Source: Alphaproteobacteria bacterium
GTDB taxonomy: Bacteria > Pseudomonadota > Alphaproteobacteria > Micropepsales > Micropepsaceae
Length of the DNA stretch: 6,658 nt
Assembly (NCBI GenBank): GCA_003246795.1
Contig: QKCS01000217.1
Span: 1 to 6,658 of the forward strand
Reading direction: 5' to 3'
Of the stretch, positions 1 to 5,898 are shown piece after piece. The notes under the pieces were generated by a model. It saw only the letters and a list, made by a program, of their open reading frames with translations, searched no databases and was not told the origin of the DNA. The first letter of the stretch is position 1, and each line of letters opens with the position of its first letter. The translations under genes were made by a program, and so were the position numbers.

Positions 1-33
1 GTGCACGACTGCCTGCGCGCCGGCGTGGCCTAG
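1..33 (+). CDS. kdsD: C-terminal end of probable arabinose-5-phosphate isomerase (KdsD/KpsF), partial
   Basis: Only the last ten codons are in the window, reading VHDCLRAGVA and then TAG. This closely resembles the end of KdsD/KpsF/GutQ sugar isomerases, whose second CBS domain typically finishes with a phrase like HMHDLLRAGV. KdsD converts ribulose 5-phosphate to arabinose 5-phosphate, the first step towards Kdo in the LPS inner core. The position directly before lptC agrees with the conserved kdsD-lptC-lptA-lptB order. Ten residues is a small basis, so the identity rests as much on context as on sequence. The gene ends 11 bp before lptC, so the two are probably co-transcribed. Confidence 0.6.
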   Translation: MHDCLRAGVA

Positions 34-44
34 CGAGGAACACG

Positions 45-926
45 ATGGCGCGCTTCACCAACGATCCACGCACGGGACAACTCGTCATGGCCTCTGGCGC
101 GATGCCGGCACTGCCGCAGCGGTCGCAGCTGGACCCGTGGCAGCGCGAGCGTCCGCGCGTCGACATGGCGGGGAACTACAGCCGCTTCGTGCGCATCATG
201 AAGGTGACGCTGCCGTTGATCGCCTTCTCCCTCATCGTCCTCGTCGTCGCTTATTCGTCGACGGGCGGGCGCGACGCAGGCAACGTCGGCGTACCGATCA
301 CCGAACTGAACGCGATCGAGAACGACCGCCAACTGGTGGCGCCGAAGCTGACGGGAACGGACGGGCGCGGCCAGCCTTTCACCGTCACGGCCAAGGGCGC
401 GACGCAGGTCGGCGGCAAAACGCGCAAGATGGAAATCGACGACGTCGTCGCCGACATCACGATGGTCGACCGCAGCTGGGTCCAGGTCGGCGCCGTGCAA
501 GGGCTGCTCGACGTCGAGGGCAAGACGCTCGACCTCTCGAAGACGATCAACATCTATTCGGACAAAGGCTACGAGTGCCATACGGACTCGGCGCGCTACG
601 ACTTCGGATCGGGGCTCTTGAAAGGCCAGGAGCCGATCGCATGCCAAGGGCCGATGGGCCTGATCAACGCGAAGGAGTTCGAGGGGCTGCGCGATCCCGG
701 CATCCTGCGTTTCATGGGCGGCGTGTCGACGACCTATTTCCCGACCGCGCGCGAAGGCGTCGCGAAAGAAGCCGCCGTGACGAACCCCGAAGGGATCGCC
801 GAGCCTCTGCCCGAGGAAGCCATCGACGGCGCTTTGACCGACGGCGCCGAAGGCGCCGCGGCCGCCGGATCCACGACATCGACCGCGCCCGCTCCCGTTC
901 AACCCAAGCCGAAGCCACAACCATGA
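45..926 (+). CDS. lptC: LPS export ABC transporter periplasmic protein LptC
   Basis: This is a 293-residue protein. LptC is the bitopic inner-membrane subunit that accepts LPS from the LptBFG extractor and passes it to LptA. Residues 1-50 are polar and cytoplasmic. The conserved segment YSRFVRIMKVTLPL (45-58) leads into one membrane helix at about 54-71. The periplasmic part (about 85-235) has the beta-jellyroll pattern of the LptC/OstA superfamily, including YSDKGYECHTDSARYD (171-186) and a late RFMGGVSTTYFP (222-233). The tail from about 260 is Ala/Thr/Pro rich and ends PKPKPQP, well beyond the 191 residues of E. coli LptC. The ATG at 45 is preferred because GAGGA (35-39) lies 5 bases upstream; in-frame ATGs at 90, 102 and 165 are alternatives. 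The stop overlaps the lptA start (ATGA), which suggests translational coupling. Confidence 0.9.
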   Translation: MARFTNDPRTGQLVMASGAMPALPQRSQLDPWQRERPRVDMAGNYSRFVRIMKVTLPLIAFSLIVLVVAYSSTGGRDAGNVGVPITELNAIENDRQLVAPKLTGTDGRGQPFTVTAKGATQVGGKTRKMEIDDVVADITMVDRSWVQVGAVQGLLDVEGKTLDLSKTINIYSDKGYECHTDSARYDFGSGLLKGQEPIACQGPMGLINAKEFEGLRDPGILRFMGGVSTTYFPTAREGVAKEAAVTNPEGIAEPLPEEAIDGALTDGAEGAAAAGSTTSTAPAPVQPKPKPQP

Positions 927-1474
927 TCAGAGCCGCTCTCGCCACCACGATCTCGCTCGCGTTCTTCGCGACGGCCGCCCACGCGCAAAGCGTGCCCAAT
1001 CCATTTTCCGGCATGGGACGCGACAGCGACAAACCAATCTCGATCGCGGCGAACACGACGACCGCCGATCTGCGCAACGAGACGGCGACCTATGCCGGCA
1101 ACGTGCGCGTCGCCCAAGGCAATCTGAAACTCCGCTCGGACACGCTGGCGATCAAAGCGTCGAAGGGCACGATCTCGCGCATCGAGGCGAAGGGCAACGT
1201 CGTGCTAGCCTCGCCATCCGGCCAGGCCACGGGATCGACCGCCGTCTACGACATCGCGCAACGCGAGGTGCGGATGGGCGGCAAGGTCGTGCTGGTGCAG
1301 GGCCTGAACACGCTGCGCGGCACTTCACTTGTCATTAACCTGGCGACCGGACGCGCGGCGTTGACGGGCTCGGGCGGCACGTCGGGGCGCGTCGAAGGCA
1401 TCTTCGTGCCGACGAAGAATCCGAAACTGCCCTCGACGAGCGGTTCAGACAAAGAAAAGCCCGCCGGACAGTAA
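923..1474 (+). CDS. lptA: LPS transport periplasmic protein LptA (OstA-like)
   Basis: This 183-residue periplasmic protein polymerises into the bridge that carries LPS from LptC to the outer-membrane LptDE complex. A Sec signal peptide is visible: MIR, a hydrophobic stretch to about residue 19, and an AHA|QS cleavage site after residue 21. The mature part carries the OstA/LptA repeats of short beta strands: ISIAANTTTADL (39-50), TATYAGNVRVAQGNLKLRSD (55-74), then IEAKGNVVL and VVLVQGLNTLRGTSLVINL. The C-terminal 25 residues are polar and probably disordered. The reading frame is open upstream to 137, but the ATG at 923 is chosen because it gives a clean signal peptide and a 4-bp ATGA overlap with the lptC stop. 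The length matches the family (E. coli LptA is 185 residues). Confidence 0.93.
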   Translation: MIRAALATTISLAFFATAAHAQSVPNPFSGMGRDSDKPISIAANTTTADLRNETATYAGNVRVAQGNLKLRSDTLAIKASKGTISRIEAKGNVVLASPSGQATGSTAVYDIAQREVRMGGKVVLVQGLNTLRGTSLVINLATGRAALTGSGGTSGRVEGIFVPTKNPKLPSTSGSDKEKPAGQ

Positions 1475-1535
1475 GACCGTCCCCGGAATGCTTCACGCAA
1501 CTTTAAGGCCAAGTGGGATTTTATGAGCCAGTTCA

Positions 1536-2348
1536 ATGAGTAACACCACCGAGGGCGACACCTTCCCCATGGCCTCCCACACCGGCCACGACGCGCAGTA
1601 CGGACGGCCGCGGCTCGTGGCCGAGCAGACCGGCTTGGTCGTCGTCCAGGTAGGCAAGAGTTTCCGCCGCCGCCCGGTCGTGCGTGGCGTCTCGCTGCAG
1701 GTCCGCCGGGGCGAGGCCGTGGGCCTTTTGGGGCCGAACGGCGCCGGCAAGACGACCTGCTTTTATATGATCACGGGGCTGATCCCGGTCGACACCGGTT
1801 CGATCTTCCTCGACGGCCACGACATCACGTCGCTGCCGATGTATCGCCGCGCGCGGCTGGGCATCGGGTATCTGCCGCAGGAAGCGTCGATTTTCCGTGG
1901 ACTGACGGTCGAGCAAAACATCCTGTCGGTCGCCGAACTCGTGGAGCGCGACAGCCAGAAGCGGCGTCAACTCGTCGACGACCTTCTGGCCGAATTCGCG
2001 ATCGAGCATTTGCGCCGCGCCCCTGCCCTCGCGCTTTCGGGCGGCGAGCGGCGCCGCGTCGAAATCGCCCGCGCGCTGGCCACGCAGCCGTCGTTCATGC
2101 TGCTGGACGAGCCGTTCGCCGGCATCGACCCGATCGCCATCGGCGAAATCCGCAAGCTGGTGCATCACTTGAAAGAACGCGGCATCGGCGTTCTGATCAC
2201 CGACCACAACGTCCGCGAGACGCTGGAGATCATCGACCGCGCCTACATCATTCATGACGGCGAAGTGATGACCGAAGGCTCACCCCGCGAGATCGTGTCG
2301 AACATGGACGTGCGGCGCGTCTATCTCGGCGAGCGGTTCTCGTTGTAG
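1536..2348 (+). CDS. lptB: LPS export ABC transporter ATP-binding protein LptB
   Basis: This 270-residue cytoplasmic ATPase powers LPS extraction with LptF and LptG, which are not in this window. All ABC motifs are intact: Walker A GPNGAGKTT (66-74), Q-loop YLPQEAS (Q115), signature LSGGERRR (167-174), Walker B FMLLDEP with catalytic E192, D-loop AGID, and switch H224 in ITDHNVRET. The C-terminus YLGERFSL resembles the LptB hallmark YLGExFxL, which separates it from the related LivF/LivG transporters. About 30 residues precede the first core strand; E. coli LptB (241 residues) lacks them. The start is therefore uncertain: ATG 1536 has no good ribosome-binding site, and ATG 1569 (residue 12) is an alternative, with GAGGG at 1551-1555 rather far upstream. 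A 61-bp gap separates the gene from lptA, and rpoN follows after 14 bp. Confidence 0.95.
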   Translation: MSNTTEGDTFPMASHTGHDAQYGRPRLVAEQTGLVVVQVGKSFRRRPVVRGVSLQVRRGEAVGLLGPNGAGKTTCFYMITGLIPVDTGSIFLDGHDITSLPMYRRARLGIGYLPQEASIFRGLTVEQNILSVAELVERDSQKRRQLVDDLLAEFAIEHLRRAPALALSGGERRRVEIARALATQPSFMLLDEPFAGIDPIAIGEIRKLVHHLKERGIGVLITDHNVRETLEIIDRAYIIHDGEVMTEGSPREIVSNMDVRRVYLGERFSL

Positions 2349-2362
2349 GGCGAACCGGCGTC

Positions 2363-3883
2363 ATGGCTCTCACCCAACGGATGGAGATGCGCCAGGGCCA
2401 AGCCCTGGTCATGACGCCGCAACTGCAGCAAGCGATCAAGTTGCTGCAGATGTCGAACCTGGAACTGCAGGCGTTCGTCGAGCAGGAGCTCGAGCGCAAT
2501 CCGCTGCTCGAACGCGACGAGAAGCGCGAGGAAGCGGCGAAGGCCGAACCCGCGCCCGCGAGCGAGACGGCGCTGACCCTGAAAGAAGACGCGCCGCCCG
2601 CGGATGCGTCGTCCGACCTCGATACGGACTACGACAACGTCTATTCGGAAGATTCGGTGGCCGACCGCGCCGCCCCGGCCGGCGACAGCGGACCCTCGTC
2701 GTGGACCGACGTACGCGGCGGCGGCGGGCGTATGGACGCGGATGACGCGCACTCGCTGGAAGCGACGCTGTCGCGCGCGCCCAACCTTCACGAACATTTG
2801 GCGGAGCAGCTGCAGGTCGTGTGCACGGACCCGCGCGACCGTCTGATCGGCGCCTACCTGATCGACGCGATCGACGAGTGCGGGTACCTGACCACCCACG
2901 TCACGGCGGCGGCGCAGCACCTGGCCGTTCCCGTCGCCGTGGTCGAGAGCGTGTTGAAGGCGATCCAGGGCTGCGACCCGACGGGCGTCGGCGCGCGATC
3001 GTTGGCGGAGTGCTTGGCGCTGCAATTGAAAGAGCGCAATCGCCTGGATCCGGCGATGCAGGCGCTGCTGGACAATCTGGAGCTTCTTGGCAAGCGCGAC
3101 GTACAGACGCTGCTGCGGCTTACCCAGGTTTCGTCGGAAGATCTCGGCGACATGATCACGGAGATCAAGCAGCTCAATCCGAAGCCGGGTTTGAAGTTCG
3201 GCTCCGAGACGATCCAGCCCGTCGTGCCGGACATCTACGTCAAGGACAACCCGAGCGGCGGCTTCGGCGTCGAGTTGAACAGCGATACGCTGCCGAAGGT
3301 TCTGGTGAACACGCGTTACTACGCGACGACGGTGAAGAACGCGAAGGACGCCAAGACCTATCTGACGGACTGCCTGAACAACGCGAATTGGCTCGTGCGC
3401 AGCCTCGATCAGCGCGCGCGGACGATCCTGAAAGTGTCGACGGAAATCGTGCGCCAGCAGGACGGGTTCTTCGCCCACGGCGTGACCCATCTTCGTCCGC
3501 TGAACTTGCGCGCCATCGCCGAGGCGATCGGCATGCACGAGTCGACGGTCAGCCGCGTCACCGCCAACAAATACATGGCCACGCCCCGCGGCACGTTCGA
3601 GCTCAAATATTTCTTCACCTCGGCGATCGCGTCGTCGGCCGAGGGCGGCGAGGCGCATTCGGCCGAAGCCGTGCGTCACCACATCCGCGAGTTGATCGAT
3701 AACGAAGCGCCCGCGAACATCCTGTCCGACGACAGAATCGTCGAGATTCTGCGCAAGACGGGTATCGAAATTGCGCGGCGCACCGTCGCCAAATATCGCG
3801 AAGCCATGCGTATTCCCTCGTCCGTCGAACGGCGGCGAATGAAGCAAGGGATGAACTTGCCGGATGGGGCATCGGCCCCCTAA
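2363..3883 (+). CDS. rpoN: RNA polymerase sigma-54 factor RpoN
   Basis: This 506-residue sigma-54 recognises -24/-12 promoters and needs AAA+ enhancer-binding proteins to open DNA. It typically drives nitrogen, flagellar and other regulons. Region I is the Gln/Leu-rich N-terminus (about 1-50, containing MTPQLQQAIKLLQMSNLELQ). Region II is acidic and low in complexity (about 51-130). The core-binding domain covers about 135-320, including DPTGVGARSLAECLALQL (205-222) and LNPKPGLKFG (271-280). The helix-turn-helix region is near 380-404 (IAEAIGMHESTVSRVTANKY), followed by TPRGTFELKYFFTS (407-420). The RpoN box ARRTVAKYRE (471-480), the signature that reads the -24 element, is perfect. The sequence is complete and ends with a short polar tail. 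The start is 14 bp after the lptB stop, with only a weak AGGG (2347-2350) upstream, so translation may be coupled to lptB. Confidence 0.97.
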   Translation: MALTQRMEMRQGQALVMTPQLQQAIKLLQMSNLELQAFVEQELERNPLLERDEKREEAAKAEPAPASETALTLKEDAPPADASSDLDTDYDNVYSEDSVADRAAPAGDSGPSSWTDVRGGGGRMDADDAHSLEATLSRAPNLHEHLAEQLQVVCTDPRDRLIGAYLIDAIDECGYLTTHVTAAAQHLAVPVAVVESVLKAIQGCDPTGVGARSLAECLALQLKERNRLDPAMQALLDNLELLGKRDVQTLLRLTQVSSEDLGDMITEIKQLNPKPGLKFGSETIQPVVPDIYVKDNPSGGFGVELNSDTLPKVLVNTRYYATTVKNAKDAKTYLTDCLNNANWLVRSLDQRARTILKVSTEIVRQQDGFFAHGVTHLRPLNLRAIAEAIGMHESTVSRVTANKYMATPRGTFELKYFFTSAIASSAEGGEAHSAEAVRHHIRELIDNEAPANILSDDRIVEILRKTGIEIARRTVAKYREAMRIPSSVERRRMKQGMNLPDGASAP

Positions 3884-3885
3884 GT

Positions 3886-3900
3886 CCTGTCATTGACAGG
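3886..3900. repeat. Inverted repeat CCTGTC-att-GACAGG overlapping a -35 element
   Basis: This is a perfect 6-bp inverted repeat around a 3-base centre, starting 3 bases after the rpoN stop. Its right half contains TTGACA (3893-3898), the -35 of the candidate hpf promoter. It could be an operator for a dimeric repressor or a small RNA hairpin at the end of the rpoN message. No T-tract follows, so it is not a classical terminator. The symmetry is seen directly; the role is inferred. Confidence 0.4.
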
Positions 3901-3921
3901 CCAGACGGGCGCCGTTACACG
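3893..3921 (+). promoter_or_regulatory. Candidate sigma-70 promoter for hpf-ptsN
   Basis: A perfect TTGACA (3893-3898) is followed after 17 bases by TACACG (3916-3921), a moderate match to the -10 consensus. It sits in the widest gap of the left-hand gene cluster (140 bp between rpoN and hpf). Transcription would start near 3928 and give a leader of about 95 bases before hpf. A separate promoter would let hibernation factor and EIIA-Ntr be expressed apart from the LPS export genes. It is a motif match only. Confidence 0.45.
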
Positions 3922-4023
3922 TCCGCCGCCTTTCGCGGGGCCTTGCGCCTGACTCGCGAGTTTCGGGCCGTCCGGCGCGCGGCCCTCAAGCGTTTCACTT
4001 TCGCCCAAGGACGCGAAAAGGAC

Positions 4024-4605
4024 ATGCAACTTTCCATTACCGGCAAACAGATCGATATCGGCGCGGCACTACGCAACCATGTCGAAGGGCGCATGACGCA
4101 GTCGGTCGGCAAGTATTTCGACCGCCCCGTCGACGGGTCGGTGACGTTCTCGCGCGACGGACACGAATATCGCGCCGATTGCACGGTGCATCTGGCGTCG
4201 GGGCTTCACCTGCACGCGCAGGATCGCTCGACCGACATCTACGCCAGTTTCGACGGAGCGATCGAGCGGATGGAAAAACGGCTGCGCCGCTACAAGCGCC
4301 GCATCCGCGACCATCACAACGGTACGCGATCGGCCGGCGATTCGTTTCCCGCGCGCGAAAGCATCATCGCCGCCCCCGGCGAGGACGAAAGCGAGCCCGA
4401 TACGCTGGCGCCCGTCGTCGTGTCGGAGAACCCGACTCAGTTGCGTTCGCTGACCGTGGGCGAAGCCGTCATGCAACTCGATCTCATGGACGCGCCCGCC
4501 TTCGTCTTCCGCAACAGCGCGCACGGCGGGATCAACGTCGTCTATCGCCGCGCGGACGGGAACATCGGCTGGATCGAGACCAACAACGCCGCCGCGAAAC
4601 GCTGA
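4024..4605 (+). CDS. hpf: Long-form ribosome hibernation promoting factor (HPF/RaiA family)
   Basis: This 193-residue protein belongs to the family that binds the 30S decoding region in starved cells and stops translation. The N-terminal domain (1-98) has the family beta-alpha-beta fold: MQLSITGKQIDIGAALRNHV, FSRDGHEYRADCTVHL, DIYASFDGAIERMEKRLRRYKRR, with the basic helix that contacts rRNA. A polar linker (about 99-128) leads to the C-terminal dimerisation domain (about 129-187), with SLTVGEAVMQLDLMDAPAFVFRN and NVVYRRADGNIGWIE. Both domains make it a long HPF, the type that forms 100S ribosome dimers without RMF. The frame is open further upstream from a TTG at 3943, but those residues do not resemble the family, so ATG 4024 is preferred. 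AAGGA occurs 12 bases upstream and AGGA only 1 base upstream, so the ribosome-binding site is not ideal. ptsN follows after 8 bp. Confidence 0.95.
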   Translation: MQLSITGKQIDIGAALRNHVEGRMTQSVGKYFDRPVDGSVTFSRDGHEYRADCTVHLASGLHLHAQDRSTDIYASFDGAIERMEKRLRRYKRRIRDHHNGTRSAGDSFPARESIIAAPGEDESEPDTLAPVVVSENPTQLRSLTVGEAVMQLDLMDAPAFVFRNSAHGGINVVYRRADGNIGWIETNNAAAKR

Positions 4606-4613
4606 GGCCGACG

Positions 4614-5081
4614 ATGGAGATTTCCGACATCCTGACGCCGCATGCCGTTTTCGAAGGGCTGAAGGCGCCGAACAAGAAGAAGCTGATCGGCGAACTCGCC
4701 GCTTGCACGGCCGGCGTCGCGCATCTCGACGCCGGCAAGGTGTTCGAAGCGCTCTGGGAACGCGAAAAGCTGTCGAGCACGGGCGTCGGCCACGGCATCG
4801 CGATCCCGCATGCGCGCGTGGCGAAGCTCGAGCGCATCGTGGGCGTCTTCGCGCATCTCGACGAGGCGGTCGATTTCGAGGCGATCGACGAGGCACCCGT
4901 CGATCTCGTCTTCATGCTGCTGACGCCGGCGGACGCGGGCGCGGACCACCTGAAGGCGCTGGCGCGTGTCTCGCGGCTGATGCGTAATGCTTCGTTCTGC
5001 GAGAAATTGCGGGCGGCGAACGATCGGGCTCAGCTCTATGCCCTGCTGACCGAGCCGACGGCGGGCGTTCAGGCGGCCTGA
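4614..5081 (+). CDS. ptsN: Nitrogen PTS regulatory protein EIIA-Ntr (PtsN)
   Basis: This 155-residue cytoplasmic phosphoacceptor is the terminal component of the nitrogen phosphotransferase chain (PtsP, NPr, EIIA-Ntr), which relays nitrogen and energy status to potassium transport and other targets. It is a single EIIA type-2 domain. The N-terminus MEISDILTPHAVFEGLKAPNKK is typical. The active-site motif STGVGHGIAIPHAR (55-68) contains the phosphorylated His66, and LVFMLLTPADAGADHLKALARVSRLMRN (98-125) completes the fold. TGAGG at 4603-4607, overlapping the hpf stop, sits 6 bases before ATG 4614 and acts as a ribosome-binding site, so translation is likely coupled to hpf. In E. coli the next genes are rapZ and npr; here the operon ends and a convergent unit begins. 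The last codons form half of a hairpin. Confidence 0.95.
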   Translation: MEISDILTPHAVFEGLKAPNKKKLIGELAACTAGVAHLDAGKVFEALWEREKLSSTGVGHGIAIPHARVAKLERIVGVFAHLDEAVDFEAIDEAPVDLVFMLLTPADAGADHLKALARVSRLMRNASFCEKLRAANDRAQLYALLTEPTAGVQAA

Positions 5082-5086
5082 ACGCC
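5064..5086. terminator. Perfect 10-bp hairpin at the ptsN stop, possible bidirectional terminator
   Basis: GGCGTTCAGG (5064-5073) and CCTGAACGCC (5077-5086) pair perfectly around a CGG loop. The hairpin includes the ptsN stop (5079-5081) and lies 10 bases beyond the end of the convergent DUF1150 gene (5097). No T-run follows on either strand, so if it ends transcription it is not a classical Rho-independent site. It may instead protect both 3' ends. The structure is seen directly; the function is inferred from the convergent layout. Confidence 0.5.
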
Positions 5087-5096
5087 GCCTCGGGCG

Positions 5097-5366
5097 TCAG
5101 TGGACGCTGACCGGCTCGAGCTCGTGTTGGCGCGCGGCCACGAAGGCCATGTCGCGATCGTCGAGCACCGCCACGCGACGGCCGTCGGCCGCATGAAGTG
5201 CAAAGAACCTCTGCTTCTTCGAAACCGGCGTGTCGGCCGGGATGACGCCCGTGTCCTTCAATTCGTCGACGTCGACTTCGCGCACGTAAACGGTGTTCGG
5301 ACCGATGATCCGGGCGATCTGTTCCGCACTTAGATCGGGCGGACCGCGATATTCGTTCCTTTGCAT
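5097..5366 (-). CDS. DUF1150 family protein of unknown function
   Basis: This small acidic protein has 89 residues and no signal peptide, membrane helix or cysteine. It is recognised as DUF1150 by YVREVDVDEL (27-36), FALHAADGRRVAVLDDRDMAF (55-75) and the ending HELEPVSVH (81-89); the LHAADG and EPVSVH phrases are family hallmarks. I know of no established function. The frame is open upstream to 5417, but the start at 5366 is chosen because AAGGAG lies 7 bases before it and the extra 17 residues look like leader DNA. It lies 118 bp downstream of hsp20 on the same strand, an association I recall from other alphaproteobacteria, so a link to protein quality control is an inference from context. 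A role as a small adaptor is possible but has no direct support. Confidence 0.85.
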   Translation of the reverse strand: MQRNEYRGPPDLSAEQIARIIGPNTVYVREVDVDELKDTGVIPADTPVSKKQRFFALHAADGRRVAVLDDRDMAFVAARQHELEPVSVH

Positions 5367-5373
5367 GGTGGTA

Positions 5374-5379
5374 CTCCTT
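5374..5379 (-). promoter_or_regulatory. Strong Shine-Dalgarno (AAGGAG) that fixes the DUF1150 start
   Basis: On the - strand, AAGGAG is followed by 7 bases and the ATG at 5366. It is the best ribosome-binding site in the window and argues against the longer reading frame from 5417. It also suggests that the small protein is translated independently and well. Confidence 0.85.
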
Positions 5380-5484
5380 ACTTCAGCCGCCGCCATCCGC
5401 CCCGATACCGGCAGCAAAGAAATAGCGGCACTTCATGGCTTCTATGTGGGCATTAACCACCGCAATTGGAAGTACACCGCCATC

Positions 5485-5898
5485 TCAACCCAAAGTGATG
5501 GAAATCTGACGAATTTGTTGGGTTAAGCGGATCCGTTTCAATTCGATGCTTAGCAGGCCGTTTGCCAAACGCGCGCCTTCGACTTCCCAGCCGTCGGCCA
5601 CGAGAAACGCGCGCTGGAACCCGCGCGCGGCAATGCCCTTGTGCAGGAACACACGGCCTTCGACCGGCTGAGGCCGTTCCCCGCGAACCGTGAGTTCACG
5701 ATCGCTTAGCGTTACCGACAAAGATTCGGGTGCGAAACCTGCGACGGCGAGCGTCAGACGCAGGCGCCCTTCTTCCGGTTCTTCGATGTTCACAGGCGGA
5801 TACGATTCCGACGACGTCCGGGCGATGCGTTCGATCAGTCGTTCGACGTCCTCGAAGCCGAGATAAAAGGGGCTGCCCATCGGGCTAGGGCGCGACAT
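5485..5898 (-). CDS. Small heat-shock protein, Hsp20/alpha-crystallin family
   Basis: This 137-residue ATP-independent cytoplasmic chaperone would hold unfolding proteins for refolding by DnaK/ClpB. The N-terminal arm (1-32) includes SPFYLGFEDVERLIERI. The alpha-crystallin domain (about 33-121) runs from YPPVNIEE through LRLTLAVAGFAPESLSVTLSDRELTVRGER, then FLHKGIAARGFQRAFLVADG, and ends with the conserved GARLANGLLSIEL (108-120). The C-terminal tail carries an I-x-I motif (I132-S-I134), the element that docks into neighbouring subunits to form oligomers. This layout fits the alphaproteobacterial IbpA-like class. ATG 5898 is chosen for its AGGAG 6 bases upstream (5905-5909); M7 is a less likely alternative. 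DUF1150 lies downstream and pabB diverges upstream. Heat induction is expected from the family, but I see no clear sigma-32 promoter or ROSE-type thermometer. Confidence 0.93.
   Translation of the reverse strand: MSRPSPMGSPFYLGFEDVERLIERIARTSSESYPPVNIEEPEEGRLRLTLAVAGFAPESLSVTLSDRELTVRGERPQPVEGRVFLHKGIAARGFQRAFLVADGWEVEGARLANGLLSIELKRIRLTQQIRQISITLG

Noticed and set aside
30..920. A 296-codon open frame on the - strand opposite lptC
   Set aside because: It has shadow composition (Arg, His, Asp rich) and no family resemblance; lptC on the + strand is clear.
1318..1333. Possible sigma-54 site (cGGCAC-N5-TTGTC) inside lptA
   Set aside because: The essential GC of the -12 element is missing (TTGTC), the first base also deviates, and it lies in coding DNA about 200 bp from lptB.
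2821..3702. A 293-codon + strand frame inside rpoN
   Set aside because: It is an out-of-frame reading of rpoN with extreme Arg/Gly/Ala content and no recognisable motif.
2321..3847. A 508-codon open frame on the - strand opposite rpoN
   Set aside because: It is an antisense shadow of a GC-rich gene. The translation is Arg/Val/Asp-rich with no domain pattern, while the + strand encodes an intact RpoN.
3866..3879. GGGGC-atcg-GCCCC hairpin at the end of rpoN as a terminator
   Set aside because: The stem is only 5 bp with no T-tract, lies inside the coding sequence, and such motifs are common by chance at this GC content.
3943..4023. N-terminal extension of hpf from a TTG codon
   Set aside because: The added 27 residues are Arg-rich and unlike the family. 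MQLSITGKQIDIG at 4024 is the usual HPF start.
5293..5526. A 77-codon + strand frame across the hsp20-DUF1150 gap
   Set aside because: It overlaps the ends of two well-supported - strand genes, has no ribosome-binding site that I can see, and shows no recognisable motif.
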